Shown in pieces: positions 10,101 to 22,600 of a stretch of 52,271 bases of DNA. The notes beneath the pieces are model-generated. The model saw only the letters and a program-made list of their open reading frames with translations. It was not told where the DNA came from and ran no database searches. Made by a program: the position numbers and the translations under genes. Source of the stretch: Vitrella brassicaformis (taxonomy: Eukaryota; Sar; Vitrellaceae). The stretch is from the NCBI GenBank assembly GCA_001179505.1, contig CDMY01000358.1, positions 50,891 to 103,161 of the forward strand. The letters are read 5' to 3'. Positions within the stretch are counted from its first letter, which is position 1. Each line of letters opens with the position of its first letter.

Positions 10101-12753
10101 GCAGTGGGTGCGTATGTCGTCTGTCTGTTACTTATGCGCACATCCATCTATCCGTCCGTCCGTCCGTCCATGTGTGTATTGCAGTGTCTCGGCCAGGCCT
10201 TCGCCCTGACATGCCCAGCTGTGTCAGACGAGGACGCTGTGGGCGATGTCCGACGCAAGAGCCGCACGGACACCAAGGTGAGAGAGACGTTGTGTCTGTC
10301 TGCGTGTAGCGCGGCCATTCATTCCGTGGTCGATGTCTGTGTCTATCGCCCACAGGAGCTGAACCAGCGGCTGACGGCCTATGACGATGCGGTCCGAGCA
10401 GCAGCGTGCGAGTGCCCAAACATAGACATCATCGTCGATCACCTGATCCAAGGTATGTACGTACGTACGTACGTACGCAGGCGTTGACAAATTCTCAACA
10501 CACACTCTGTGCGTGGATCTACCGGGCTGCACAACAGGGACGGACGCGAGCGAGCTGCCCGACAAGTGCCAAGTCCAGCCAGGCCTCCCCGTCAAACCAA
10601 TGCTGGCCAAACCCACGAAAGGTGCAAGCGCACTTGTGCCACTGGCCTCCGGTAACTCACACTCGATAGGTAACGATTGCTCCTGCCTGTCTCAGGCATA
10701 TCTGAGGTGCTGGATCGTTTCTCGGAGTGCAATTTCACGTGCGAATACAAGTACGACGGAGAGCGGCTGCAGGTGCATGTGGTTGACAGAGGAAATGACC
10801 TACCGGATATCAGGTGCAAGTGACAGCTTTCGTTGACAAAGGCGCCGGCGGAAAGGCTTCTTTCTTTCGACAGGTTCTTCTCTCGGAGCTCGGAGGACCT
10901 CACCACCAAGTACCCGGATGTAAGCACTCGTGCTGCCGTGAAGCCCCATCAACCCTCTATGCACATTCCACCTCCTGCGTGCAGGTCGAGTCCGCTGTTC
11001 GCGAACTGCTGAAAGAGGTACGGATGGGTACGGATGGTGCGAGAGGTCGCATACAGCGGCAGTCTCGCAGTCTCTCATCTGTGGCTGCATCCCGCAGGAG
11101 ACGAAGTGTTGCATACTGGACTGCGAGGTGACATGTCGGACACATGCGAAAGGCTGGAATGAGGGACGGCGACACGAGAGTTTGCATGCCCCGTGTGTAT
11201 AAGGTTACCGCGTTTGATGTCGAATCGAAGACCATCCTGCCATTTCAGCATCTCGCCACCCGCAAGCGCAAGGATGTGAATGAAGAGGTGAGGTCAGGGT
11301 GTGAATCAGGACGTAGATGGCTGTCTCCTCATCTCCCATCTACCCCCCACAGAACATCACAGTCAAGACCAAGATTCACCCATTTGACTGTATCTACTAC
11401 AACGGGCAATCTCTGGTCCGGCATCAATTCAAAGAAAGGTGAGGACACAAGAGGGGTGGTGCTCAGCCTTGCGGTGGCTGCGTGTCGTGCAGGCGCGAGT
11501 GCATGTGGAAGTGTCTCACTGAAGACCCTAACAGAGCGGAATACGCAAAGTAAACAAGGGCCTTGAACACCGAGGCCCACTCGGTAGTGATGTGCATGTG
11601 TCCACTTTTGGGTGTGCATCCTGTCATCAGGTTCAAAGACCTTGATTCAATGGAGGATGTTCAAGCCTTCCTCGACGAAGCAGTCCGAAGTGAGCCGCGT
11701 CTCTGCACTCTCTTCCTTCGTGCCCGGACGGCGTGGCCTCTATGAATTGTGTCTTCGCCTGTACTCCCAGACCACTGTGAAGGATTGATGGTGAAGTCAC
11801 TGGATGATCATGCGACATATGAGCCCTCAAAGCGATCCCTCAATTGGCTGAAGATCAAAAAAGACTACATAGAGGTGGGTTGAACGATACTTCACGTTAC
11901 CACATGGTGGTTCTCTCTCCATCGGCCTTTTCCCTGATCCAGGGGATGACGGACTCGATCGACGTTATCCCTATTGGGGCCTTCCACGGGAAAGGCAAAC
12001 GACAGGTACGTTATTCATCGGGCCATCCCGACCTTCTGGGTATCCCCTGCCATCTTTCTCGCAGGGAGTGTTTGGAGCCTACCTTCTCGGTAACCCGCAG
12101 ACTGCCGATGTCGAACAGCATCAATGTGTCTCTATGTGTGTGGTTCAGCCGTGTACGATGCACAAGGCGATCAATACGAGACCATATGCAAAGCAGGGAC
12201 TGGCTTCTCTGACGAGGCCCTCGAGAAGCATTCGCAAACGCTGAAAGAGCACATCGTCGACCAGAAACCCACATACTACAAGGTCAGCCAATCAATAGAC
12301 GCATCTGTGCATTATGTGCCTTGTCCAAATTGGATTCAGGTGACGGACAAGCAGCCGTGCGACGTGTGGTTCAAACCTGTGGAGGTAACCGCACCCGACG
12401 ACTACAATGCAAATGTAGCATGCGACAGTTGAATGCGGCAGGTATGGGAGATCAAAGGAGCCGATATGACCCTCTCGACGGCCCACACAGCTGCCTCGGA
12501 ACTGAGAAGCGACTCAAAGGTGAATGAACGAGCAAACATCTCGTCCAGTTCATACCGCCTATGACAGGGGATTGGGCTCCGGTTTCCTCGCTTTCTCCGA
12601 ATCCGAGACGACAAGAATCCGGATGACGCAACAACTTCCGAACAGGTGAGGCAGAAGCTTCTGCACCATTACGGACAACCAATTCTTCCGCTTCTTCCGT
12701 TAAAGATCCTCGAACTTTACGACGCCCAGTTCACCAAGAAGAAGAAAGAGTGA
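7104..12753 (+). CDS. LIG1: ATP-dependent DNA ligase I
   Basis: Seals nicks between Okazaki fragments and in excision repair, in the nucleus. Thirty-three exons can be joined in frame to give 841 aa (last exon 12706-12753). The N-terminus, [10 protein letters not shown], sits where LIG1 carries its PIP box but lacks the leading Gln. An acidic/basic low-complexity linker is spread over small exons (about 7249-8208, including a 16-nt exon at 7904-7919). The DNA-binding domain follows ([13 protein letters not shown] to IVDHLIQG, about 8630-10452). The adenylation domain has motif [12 protein letters not shown], with the nucleophilic Lys codon at 10749-10751. It continues with [10 protein letters not shown] and WLKIKKDYI (11771-11874), [10 protein letters not shown] (near 11980), the OB-fold [12 protein letters not shown] (12442 on) and [16 protein letters not shown] (12568 on). 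Motifs follow animal and plant LIG1 closely. It ends in a Lys-rich tail and TGA. Convergent with ASCC3, 183 bp away. Confidence 0.95.
8271..8352. repeat. Compound (ATCC)n-(ATAC)n-(ATCC)n-(GTAT)n array in a LIG1 intron
   Basis: Four adjacent tetranucleotide blocks fill the middle of the intron between the exons at 8152-8208 and 8410-8653. Blocks change by single-base drift of the unit. Confidence 0.85.
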
Positions 12754-12936
12754 TCATAATTGTAGTGTTGTGGGGCCAGTGTAAGTAGCATGTCGAGGAG
12801 TGTAAGTAGCATGCCGAGGTGTAGAAACTTCACACTGATTCTGTACTGTATAATCTTACTGTATACTCCTATGTACAATCACTGGAACGAGGGTCTCGTC
12901 AGTTAGGAAAGACACGAATGGAATGAATGGAAAGTC
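12754..12936. other. Short convergent gap between LIG1 and ASCC3
   Basis: The 3' ends of two genes face each other across 183 bp. It contains a short direct repeat (GTAAGTAGCATG twice, near 12781 and 12804). Both polyadenylation regions must lie here or overlap the opposite gene. No hairpin terminator was seen, nor is one expected. Confidence 0.5.
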
Positions 12937-15900
12937 TCAACAGACGTGAATGGAAAGTGGGACTGTTTGGTCCAATCCGACATATGTATCAGACAAAACA
13001 TAGATGGTCAGCTGGAATTGCGTTTGGCTTGCGCCTTCATCCGCTTCGGGTGCTGAAAACTTGAACACCGCAGAAGATGTCTTGCCTCGCAGACTCACCC
13101 GCTTGAGACCAATCAGCTCATCGACCTGCCACGGCAGGCAATACATATGCGAGACGAGACACGCACAAATTCCTGTCACCTACCTCCTCATCGCCGAGCA
13201 GGACCATCCAACTGTGCGTTTTCGATTGCTTGCTCAATGCAGTGAGAGCCATCTTCGTCGGTCGGTTTGCGTATTCGAGCCGGACTTTGATTTCGAGCGA
13301 CGAATCTGGAGAGACGTGGTACGGAGGCCTCGAGAGCTGGCCCTCGCAAAACAACTCAACGTGAACTCGAAGCCGCGGTAGCTGCCCTATGCCCTGAAAA
13401 GACTCAACAGTGTGCCGTGCCACCAAAGAGGACATGCACTTTGAGTGAGTGACCTTGCAAGCATCTGTGACTTGCTCCGAAGTTAGCCCCGGACGTAATG
13501 TCTGGAGTGCTTCACGTTGCTGTTTTTGCTCCATCTCAACCATCTATATAGATGACAAAAACAGAGGGGCAGTGAATTAGTTGTTAACCGTGTCAATTTG
13601 CTCGCCTTGGCAAGACTGATTCCTCCTGCGTCGAGCTGCCGGATGTGCTCCTGTCGCAGGTGGGGAAATGTATAAAGAGAGGACCGCGCCGGAGTGGTTG
13701 CTTGCATGAGGCATTGAAGGGCCAGAATGATGTTGAGGGAAGAGGTCAGATGGCCTTCTTCAGCAGCGACGTCCGACATTCCCTGCATAATCCTGAGAGA
13801 TTGGTCAAGAAGGTCCGCTAGATCCGTGTTGTAATCGGAAATCGGAAGCAACTCGCAGAAGTTAAAGACATGCGCCTGAACGAGAAGGAAAGCCTTCAGG
13901 TGAGGCGAGTCAGCTGCAGATAGGTCGGCGTCAAGAGGACATAGCTCAGCGAGGTCAAAGTTCAGCTTGTCCTCGTTGTGACGCACAGGAAGCTCGGAGT
14001 ACTCGGCACAGTCGCAAAGGAGCTTCAGAACGTCAGCCCAGCCAAGTCTCTCCTTTCTCCTCATGCTTCGCTGAAAGAGGGACACGGTCTCATGCTTCAG
14101 ATAATGAAGCGAAGCAGTTCGGCCGAGTCGTGTCGCCTCAATCCTCAACTCCGTCCCGTCCTCGGCAAAACTGACGCAGCCGGCATTCGTCAAGTTGGAA
14201 AGACACCCTTCGACGATGCGCTCAAGGTAGTCAAAGACATGCTGGCGCAGTGCCCTGCAAAACACGTGTGCTCACGTCATGACATGAGTCAGCCCTACCT
14301 ACAAAACATTGAATACCTGGGGTCATTGCGATGCTTCTCCATTTCAATCGAAGCTTGCGGATCGTAGTACGCGCTGAAGAAAAGAAGAGACACGAGTTTG
14401 ACACTTCCCTCAAACACAAAAAGTGTTTTCCTTGCCTGTTTGCCCATAGACGCCTGAAGAAGTACGTCCATCTCAGGTACTCCAGCGCTGAGGCCTTCGA
14501 CGTCACCGTCCCGGCCGCAATCTCAGCATTCAGGTGATCTACAGTGGAAAATGTGAAGGATGCGGATGAATCGCGTATTGAGTCTCTTCTATTACCGGTA
14601 AGATGATCTGCAAGAGAGGACTCGACCGGAAAGGGTTCATGCAGAAACTTCCTGCAGAATCGACAAGGAAACAAGTTCACAGCGCTTTCCAGTCACTTCC
14701 GAACAAATTTCACTTGTAGAAACTTTTCTTTGGTTGGTGGACGAATATGCACGCTTGGCCGCTTGTGTCGAACTAAAAGACCGAAAAAACATATCGCTGC
14801 CGGTGCAGAAGCGCATGCAATAACCCAATCCCTGTGTACCTGAGGTCTTCCGGCGCGTCCGATCATTTGCAGGATATCGGTGATTGGCATGTCGACGTAG
14901 CGTTTGAGTTTTCCATCGTAGTACTCGGTGCCCTTAATGATGACCTGCGATACATTAGTACAGTAGATGAGTTGCGAAATGGCATGCGCTGACCAGGTGA
15001 GCAGGGAAGTTCACGCCTACAAAGACAGCAAAGCCGTATTTTAGTAATCGTGCGAACCTTCTCTGGTATTGGCCTACCCCATGCCAATGTCGCGGTTGTC
15101 ACAAGAATCTGGATCTTCTTGTCGGTGAACAGCTCTTCAACAACCTTCCTATCTTTCTCACTTAACCCTGCGTGGTGTATTCCTGTGTGAGACGAGAGAA
15201 GCGCTTAGCTTTCGACCACGATAGTTTGATCATTCCTACCTATGCCATGCTCCAATGCCTTCTGCAAGCTCTCGTCACGTACCTGGAAATCACGAGGGAA
15301 AACAAATTTCATTGCCGTAACCGTTCTTTTCCCTACTCTCGCCCGGTGATAGTTGTATTCTTCGTCACTCATCCACCGGAAGCGGAAGAAGTTCCTCTCG
15401 TCGTCAGACCCACACAATCCAACCAAATCCAATGCTGTTATCCGAGTCTGCCGACGTGACGAGACAAAGATCAGCACCTGACCAACAAAAGCGGAACATG
15501 ACGGTGACGAAATGATAACAGTGATAACGGGGACAACTGGTGCAACATTACTGGTCGGTCAGGGCTGAGTTCTTTGATTCGTTGGTAGCATGGCTTGTTC
15601 ATTGTTGCCTGAAAGCAAAGGCAGATTGAATAAGTCGCAGTAATTAGATCATTCGCAACCATTCGTGGACAGTAGTGTTTCTCGCTGAAACCGTCGATGT
15701 GGGTAATCTGAGGAACAAACGTTGGCAGAGGATTGCCTGCTGGGTGTTGCCTTTGGAGCTGTGTGTGGAGCTGTACACAGGGAACCGGCCGAACTTCGGA
15801 TGGAAAATTGAACAATCCAACCGTGCCAATTCCCAGCCTTTCCAACCAATAGGGTGAATTTCACGGAAAACATCAAGGAAAAGTATGTGGTCATCCACCT

Positions 15901-16631
15901 ACCAGTCTGCAATGTCTTCGGCATTTGCAAGAGCGGTGGACAGGCCCACGAAACGAATTGCGTTGTCAGTTTGAGTTGATATATATCGCATTCGCGAAAC
16001 AATGACCTGTCAAAAAAAGCCGAAAAGCAAAAGCGAACGCCGTCCGTTTTGGCCAGTCTACCTCGAGAACGGGTCCTCGGTCTTGCATGAAAAAGAAAAG
16101 ACGCAGAAGCGGCGATGAAAGGCACCAGTAGGCATCCATACGCATGGCTTCTTAGCCCGTCAAAAAGTTGTTTGCCCACCTTGACCAAGAAGATGGATTT
16201 CATCGATGACGACCAAGCTAACCCTGAAACGACGAAGAACGAAATGTGCGGTTTTCGAATGCTCTAGTTCTGAGCAACCTCTGAACGTAGTCGCGATGTT
16301 GCCATTGTCTGCTGATGCCGTCCCACTTCTAAAGCCGAAGAAGAAACCTTGCGGAAGGGAAAACGGTTGCGATGTTGTATGTTTACTTCTGGTGTCGTGA
16401 CCACGACGTCGGCCTTGTCGAGTATACTTATGTCCGGAGTAAAATCACCGGTCAACTCGTGGACCTTTTTACCGAGTTGACGATCGATTCGTTCGCTCCT
16501 GATAGAAAAAGCAGAATGTTCACATGTTGGTCAATCTTTCAGTCAGCAGACCAGTCCTTCATGCGCTCTCGTGCAAGAGCCTTTAACGGCGAAACGTAAA
16601 CGACCTGCGGGAAAGAACAAGATAGGGAGAA

Positions 16632-16672
<41 letters not shown>

Positions 16673-19600
16673 GAGAAAGAAAAGAAAAGAAAGAAAGAAG
16701 AAGACGATACTGTGGAAGCTGCAATAAAGCACTGACCAGGGCCTTTGGATTGCGCGAAAACACGCGAAACATTGCGAGCTCTGCCACGATGGTTTTGCCG
16801 CTGCCGGTCGGCGCGCCCAGGAGGATATTGTTATCACTGACGGGATGAATACATCAATGAGGAAGTACATCGCTGCTCCCGGTTCTTTGCTCACGTATGA
16901 TACACTGCGTGGAAGACCTGTGACTGGATCGGGTTAAACGTCGGAAATCGGAAAAGGCTCTCGTATGCAGAGTGGTTGAGCGCCGTCACCGGCAATGGAG
17001 TTAAGGGCAACAAAGTCGTCTTGTGACCGATGCGCGATGTATTCGACCGTGGCAGTGTAAAGGTCTTCTCAAACGATAGGCCCACCCATCTGAAGGTAAG
17101 GCACAACAGACAATGAGTCAACAAAAAGAAGACCGCATTTCCTTTTGACCTGTCCGAGACGACTTTGAGTGTGTACTGGAGGGCTTTGTTGTCGGGAACA
17201 GGCACTGCAAAACTCAGGCTTTGTTGTTCACTCCTTCCAATCAAAAAAGAGCACAATCAATCAAAAAAGAGCACGTCAAGAAGACACCTTTTTCTCTTAC
17301 CTATCCTTCTTCAGCAGAGTGAAATCCTCTGAATGCAACCTCTGCGTGCAGCCACCCTCTGCGTCCCAATACTCAACCCAGACTTTAAAAGGCTCGGCGA
17401 CGCCACTCCAAGTATCGGTCCACTTGAAGTCTGCCGTAATCGTGGCAGTGATGCGCACGATGGTCATCGCGATTGGTTGCAACTTGACGTCAATGTTCAG
17501 ACTGGGAATCCTGCAGGACAAGACCAACTGCAATTCGTGTCAGAAACCAACACGGCTGCTGTACCTCCGGGCATAGTCAAAGACGACTTTCCCAGCTGCA
17601 GGAAGAGACAGAACGTTGCCCAGCTCTCCAGCAGTCATGTCATGGATTCTGCGCAGACAGAGCCGCTTCTCTTACAAGAGCAATCTGTGCCGTTGGTTTC
17701 AAACTGACCGGTCAAGGTCTAGTCGCCGGTGCTCAATCTTATGGACGAGCTCGTGCTTTAGCAGACCACGCACATCTTGGAAGGCAGCCATGCGTGAGTG
17801 GTGAGGGTCGATTGTCGACGGCGAGCAGAAATGGTGCAAGATGTGTCTCTCGACCGAAAGGCGCCTTACGGGGAAAGGAACAGAATTCACGTTGAGATGA
17901 TTGACAGGCTCCCTGGTTCACCTGTCAATCATCTTGCACCATTCCAGGAGCCTCGGGGCAACATCAAAGTTCTGGACATTCTCTGTCAGGGTGATCTCGA
18001 ACATAGCTCTCATCACTCTGCTTGCACTCTGAGGACCGACATTAGCAAAGAGTAGCAATGCAAAGACAAAGACAGTAACCGCTGATGTCCTTGATCTTTT
18101 CCTTCTACGAGAACCTGCTGAACAAAATTCAAGTCTGAAACGAGACTAGAGGAGGAAACTGCTATCCTGCACGATAATTCGAATGTCATCGGTTTGCGGC
18201 TCCGGAGCTTCGTGTTCTACCTGTTGATATAAGCTTGAAGGAGGAGACCAACTTTCCCGTGGGTGTGTTCAGGGCCACCACGCACTCTTACAGGGCAGCT
18301 TTCTGCGATGTCGCCAAGCTCTTGTTGCTCCTCCTCCCTGACCTGCATTGTTTGTTTCGAGATTCTCATTCAGTTTCCAAACACCTGTACCTTGAGCTGA
18401 GCGAACTCTTCAGCCGTGCCAAATAACTCTAGCAGCTCGGCGTCTGTCATCTCCTTACGTGCCGCCAGCAATTCCACAAACTTTCCCCTTGAGACGGTCA
18501 GACAAGACGGGCAGACAAGACGGGCAGACAAAACAAACACACCATTGTAGGTTGAGAAGGACGGCACGACGTTGTCGCGACTCACGAACTCACGTCGTTT
18601 CGTAATCGATGTAGTATCGCGCGGCAATTCTTCCGATGGCTGTGGGCGCCAGCTGTTGATTGGAGAGCCGCAGTAACTTGTTCGCGTCCAGCTTCTTGAC
18701 AGCCTGGGATGCAAGTAGAAGTGAAGAGCGTTTTTCGGCTGCAGGCTTCTTACCGATGTCACAATGTCCCGTCGCTTTGCAATGAGATGAGGATCGTGAA
18801 GAAGCTCCTCTGGTTTGATGCCATACACGTGCGGGCTTCTGGACAAAATGGAAACGGGCGATGATGAAATAATGTATTTACGCCACAGTGACATCTACGG
18901 CACCTGGCCATTCTGACGAAGAGGTACGTATACCCCAAATAGTCAATGGCATCGTTGATGTCTGCGATGTTGTTCATTGCGATTTCGGCGTTGAGGGCGT
19001 TGCACATGTTGTCAAGCATCTTGCTCTCGATGGGAATCTACAGATACTGGATGAGAGGCTGAAGTCAACGCCATCCGACTCACTTGGTTGTTTATCTTCA
19101 TGAGATAGCTGTCCAACTTGTCGTGAGATGTAATGAGGACGGCATGGCCGAGGTCGTCGAACTGCGGGCGGCCAGCCCTCCCGAAAACTGAGCCAGTCGA
19201 CGATCAAGACACTGTACAAATGTAAATGTAGACTGTATATACCTTGAAGAATGTCCAGAACATCTGCATCAAAACCCAACATTAAGCCACTTCAATGACT
19301 TCTCTCCTTTTTTGACCTATGTCTCGGAAGCCTCCGTGCTTGGAGTCGAAAATAGAAGAACCACGAATGACGACGGTCCGCGCCGGCAGGTTAACTTTTG
19401 AGGAAACAAAAAACATGCGAACAAAAAGGCCTGCGCGTCGGTCGTGAAAGCTTGTGCGTACCTCCCCACTTCAAGCAAAAAGTGAGAAAAGTGATACAGA
19501 AGAAAAACAAACTCTGTTTCACTGTTCTTACCGCCAGGGTCGCCGTGCAGCACAGGACCTTGATACAGCCCGTCATAAAGAGCCTGACGGGGACCAACGT

Positions 19601-22600
19601 TTCTGCCTCCTGTGTCTAGCCGACCCTATCCTTGCACCTTTCGACGTTTGAGCGATCACTCCTCAACATGCCTGCGTGATGCATTGCGAAACCGCTCGGG
19701 ACTAGCTCTAAAACCTGAGGAGAGCGGATGCGACGAACGATGTCAGCCCGATTCTAAACAAAAGCATGTGAATGGTAGCAAGAATGTTAAATGTGACATT
19801 GGTCTAGTGCACACATGCCTCGTGGTCAAGGAATCGTTCGAGGTCGCCTTTTGCCGACGCAATCTCCATTAACGCTTTCGCTGCTGTGTATGTGTCTCCT
19901 CGCGAGTGGACAAAGACCATTGCCTGATGTCCGCTGGAAATCGCAGCCTGTACGGCGACACAAAGGATCAAAATGAAAGATTGGACGGTGCTCAACGACC
20001 TTGATCTTCTCATAGCAGAGCTCGTTCATCCGGTGAAGACGCTGCAGAAGCACAGAGCAAGAAAATGTCAACAAAGGGATCCAGATAAACGAAAGGGATG
20101 CAGACGAACGCACCCTTTGTGGATCCTTTTCAGCAACGCTGCAGACAGCACAGAGCAAGAAAATGTCAACAAAGGGATCCAGACGAACGAAAGGGATGCA
20201 GACGAACGCACCCGATGAATGTCTGCTGCAATGGAATGGGTCTGATCAACGGACACGACAAAAGCACAGAACGAATCAGCTCCTTTGGGTCGATCTATCT
20301 ATCCTTCTTCATCGATCCTTTAACCTGTAGGACGAGTCGAAATGGAATGCATGATCGGCCGGAACGTGGAAGAACTGAGCAACGTCGGTCCTGGATCCTC
20401 AAGGCACACAGGCTTGTCGTGTCGTACCCATCCATTCGTCGGAATCGGCCCCTACCAGTTAGGAAGTGTTGCCGATATGGCGACGAGCCGAATGAAAGCG
20501 CCCGAGGTCTCCATGTATCTCTTTGCTCGAGCGACGATGGACTCGATGACCGGCCCACGGTCGTCATTCAGCAGATGCACCTCGTCAATGATGATCAAAG
20601 CAACCTGCAGATGTCTCCCAGGTACTGATTGCGGAGAGTGATCCGTGTAACATCATGTGTCGACCTTACCTTGCTCATCAAGCTCGAATCCTCCCGACCA
20701 GCCCCTGTGGCCGTGTTCCGAGTAAGTATATCCTGTGTGCACACACACGCCATCCACTCGGAGGGCTTCCATGAAAGGGTGATGCTTACAAACTTCTCCG
20801 GGACTGTCACGATGAGATGGACTCGTTCCAGCTCCTGGCGAGTGAGTTGCATGTCTCCAGTCATCTCTTTGACCTCGATGCCTGATACAGCCACGGAGAC
20901 ACACCACGTGTACCCGAGACACCAGATGGGCCCCGATGCTGATATGGTGAACTGCCTTCCAACCAAGCGGTGCAAGGCGGGATGAGAACTTCTCGACCAC
21001 CTCGGCAACCAGGGCCTTCATGGGAGCAATGTAGACCATCTTGAACTCCTTGGGTGATAGGACAGCACCGAATGCATCCCTGTTCGCCTCAATCGCTTGA
21101 AGGATTGTCAGCATCGCTACATTGGTCTTGCCAGCCCCAGTAGGCGCGGAAACCAAGAGGTTCGAGGTGCTCCCGAATGCCTTGTTGAACACGATCGACT
21201 GCACGGTGTTGAGGTGTGTTGTCCCCTCAAAGGCCATTTGGGCCCACTCAGGCAAACTCCCGACAGGCACAAGCTTGCCTCTCGGTGCCTGGTACAGAGG
21301 CGCGCAGATGTACGAGGGTGGAGGGCGATTAACAGTGACCTGCCTTCACCTCAGATTTTCTCGGAGCAGGAACGTCTATTTCTTCGTACTTAAACCTTTT
21401 CGGAGACATCGCACATTCACCAGGGGGTGTATCACGCGTGCGAGGACGTATACTGAAGAGACACGACTTCATACCCTTGTGTCCGTTTTGTTCCTTCTGG
21501 CAAGACCATCCTCAGTCCCGCTCCCCGTCCAGCATCTGAGCCACAGTGATGACAGGCGTCGACAGCAACAGGAGGGATCGTTACAAGCGCTTCGGATGGC
21601 TTCTCACCCCTGGCTGAGGCAGGCGGGCCGACGGCCTTTAGAGTTTGCGACAGCATCTTGAGTCCACCTCTCGCACTGCCCAGAGTCTGTTCAGCGAGGT
21701 ACTGTTGATCGAAGCCTGAAACCCACCGCAAGCCGGGTGTTGTCGTTTGTGGTTGATGACGGCTGACCTGTGGCTTCGAGGATCTCTAGCGAGGACAGAT
21801 GCGGTCTCGTCCCTGACGCAAGTAGCAAGTATGGAGCCGTCGTTGTGGTCCTTTAGGTCAGGTCAGCTCACCCCTTCCTTTCCTTTCTTGCTTCATCCTT
21901 CGCAAGTCGGACTCCGAACGGATTGAGAACTGCAGAGCAGGCCCACAGGGAGGCAGGCAGTTGGTGCTGGGGTGGAGAGTGCGATGAGAGCTCTCAGCAC
22001 GTATTCAGCGCTCACCTGTGGCGTTTGTGTGATGGGCTTCCGGTTTGTCTTTCTGTCTTGCGGCAGCCTGCTGATCGCCTGTTCCCGGAGTGCGTCAACC
22101 ATGACCAGCATCACGGGCCGCTTCTGCAAAATGTCAGCCGCTGTCTCTATGCCCTCGATACCCAGAAGGTCCAACATGGTGCCCTACAGATGGCGTCAGA
22201 CAGCGAGGAAGGGATGCATTCCCCATGGCGCGCATTGGGCTACCTGCAATGCTTCATCGGCCATGTCACTGCAGAGAACCTCGATGATCCTTGACACTAA
22301 ATCTGACAGAATGCATGCAGAATTGGTACACAGCAGGGACCAGCCAAATGGGTCAGTCTGTCTTCGGCGGTAGCCTCCGCGGGTGAGTCATTCACCGACC
22401 TTTGACTTGTGCCAGAGCGGGCTCGTTGCCAGCTCCGCGCTGCTTCAGATGGTGAGTGACAGTCTGGCGTAGCCAACGCATCTGACCGGCGGTGGATTCC
22501 ATATCAGCCGCGTCGCTGGGCACAGGGCTGGCCTCGGCAGGACATCTCAACAGAGCCTCATAGCCAGCAACACCTGCAGCCAGCAAACGGACAGGAGTAT

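Noticed and set aside
20042-20211. Duplication of a whole exon-intron unit
   Set aside because: The flanking exon sequences differ and encode different, correctly ordered parts of the helicase; only the introns match.
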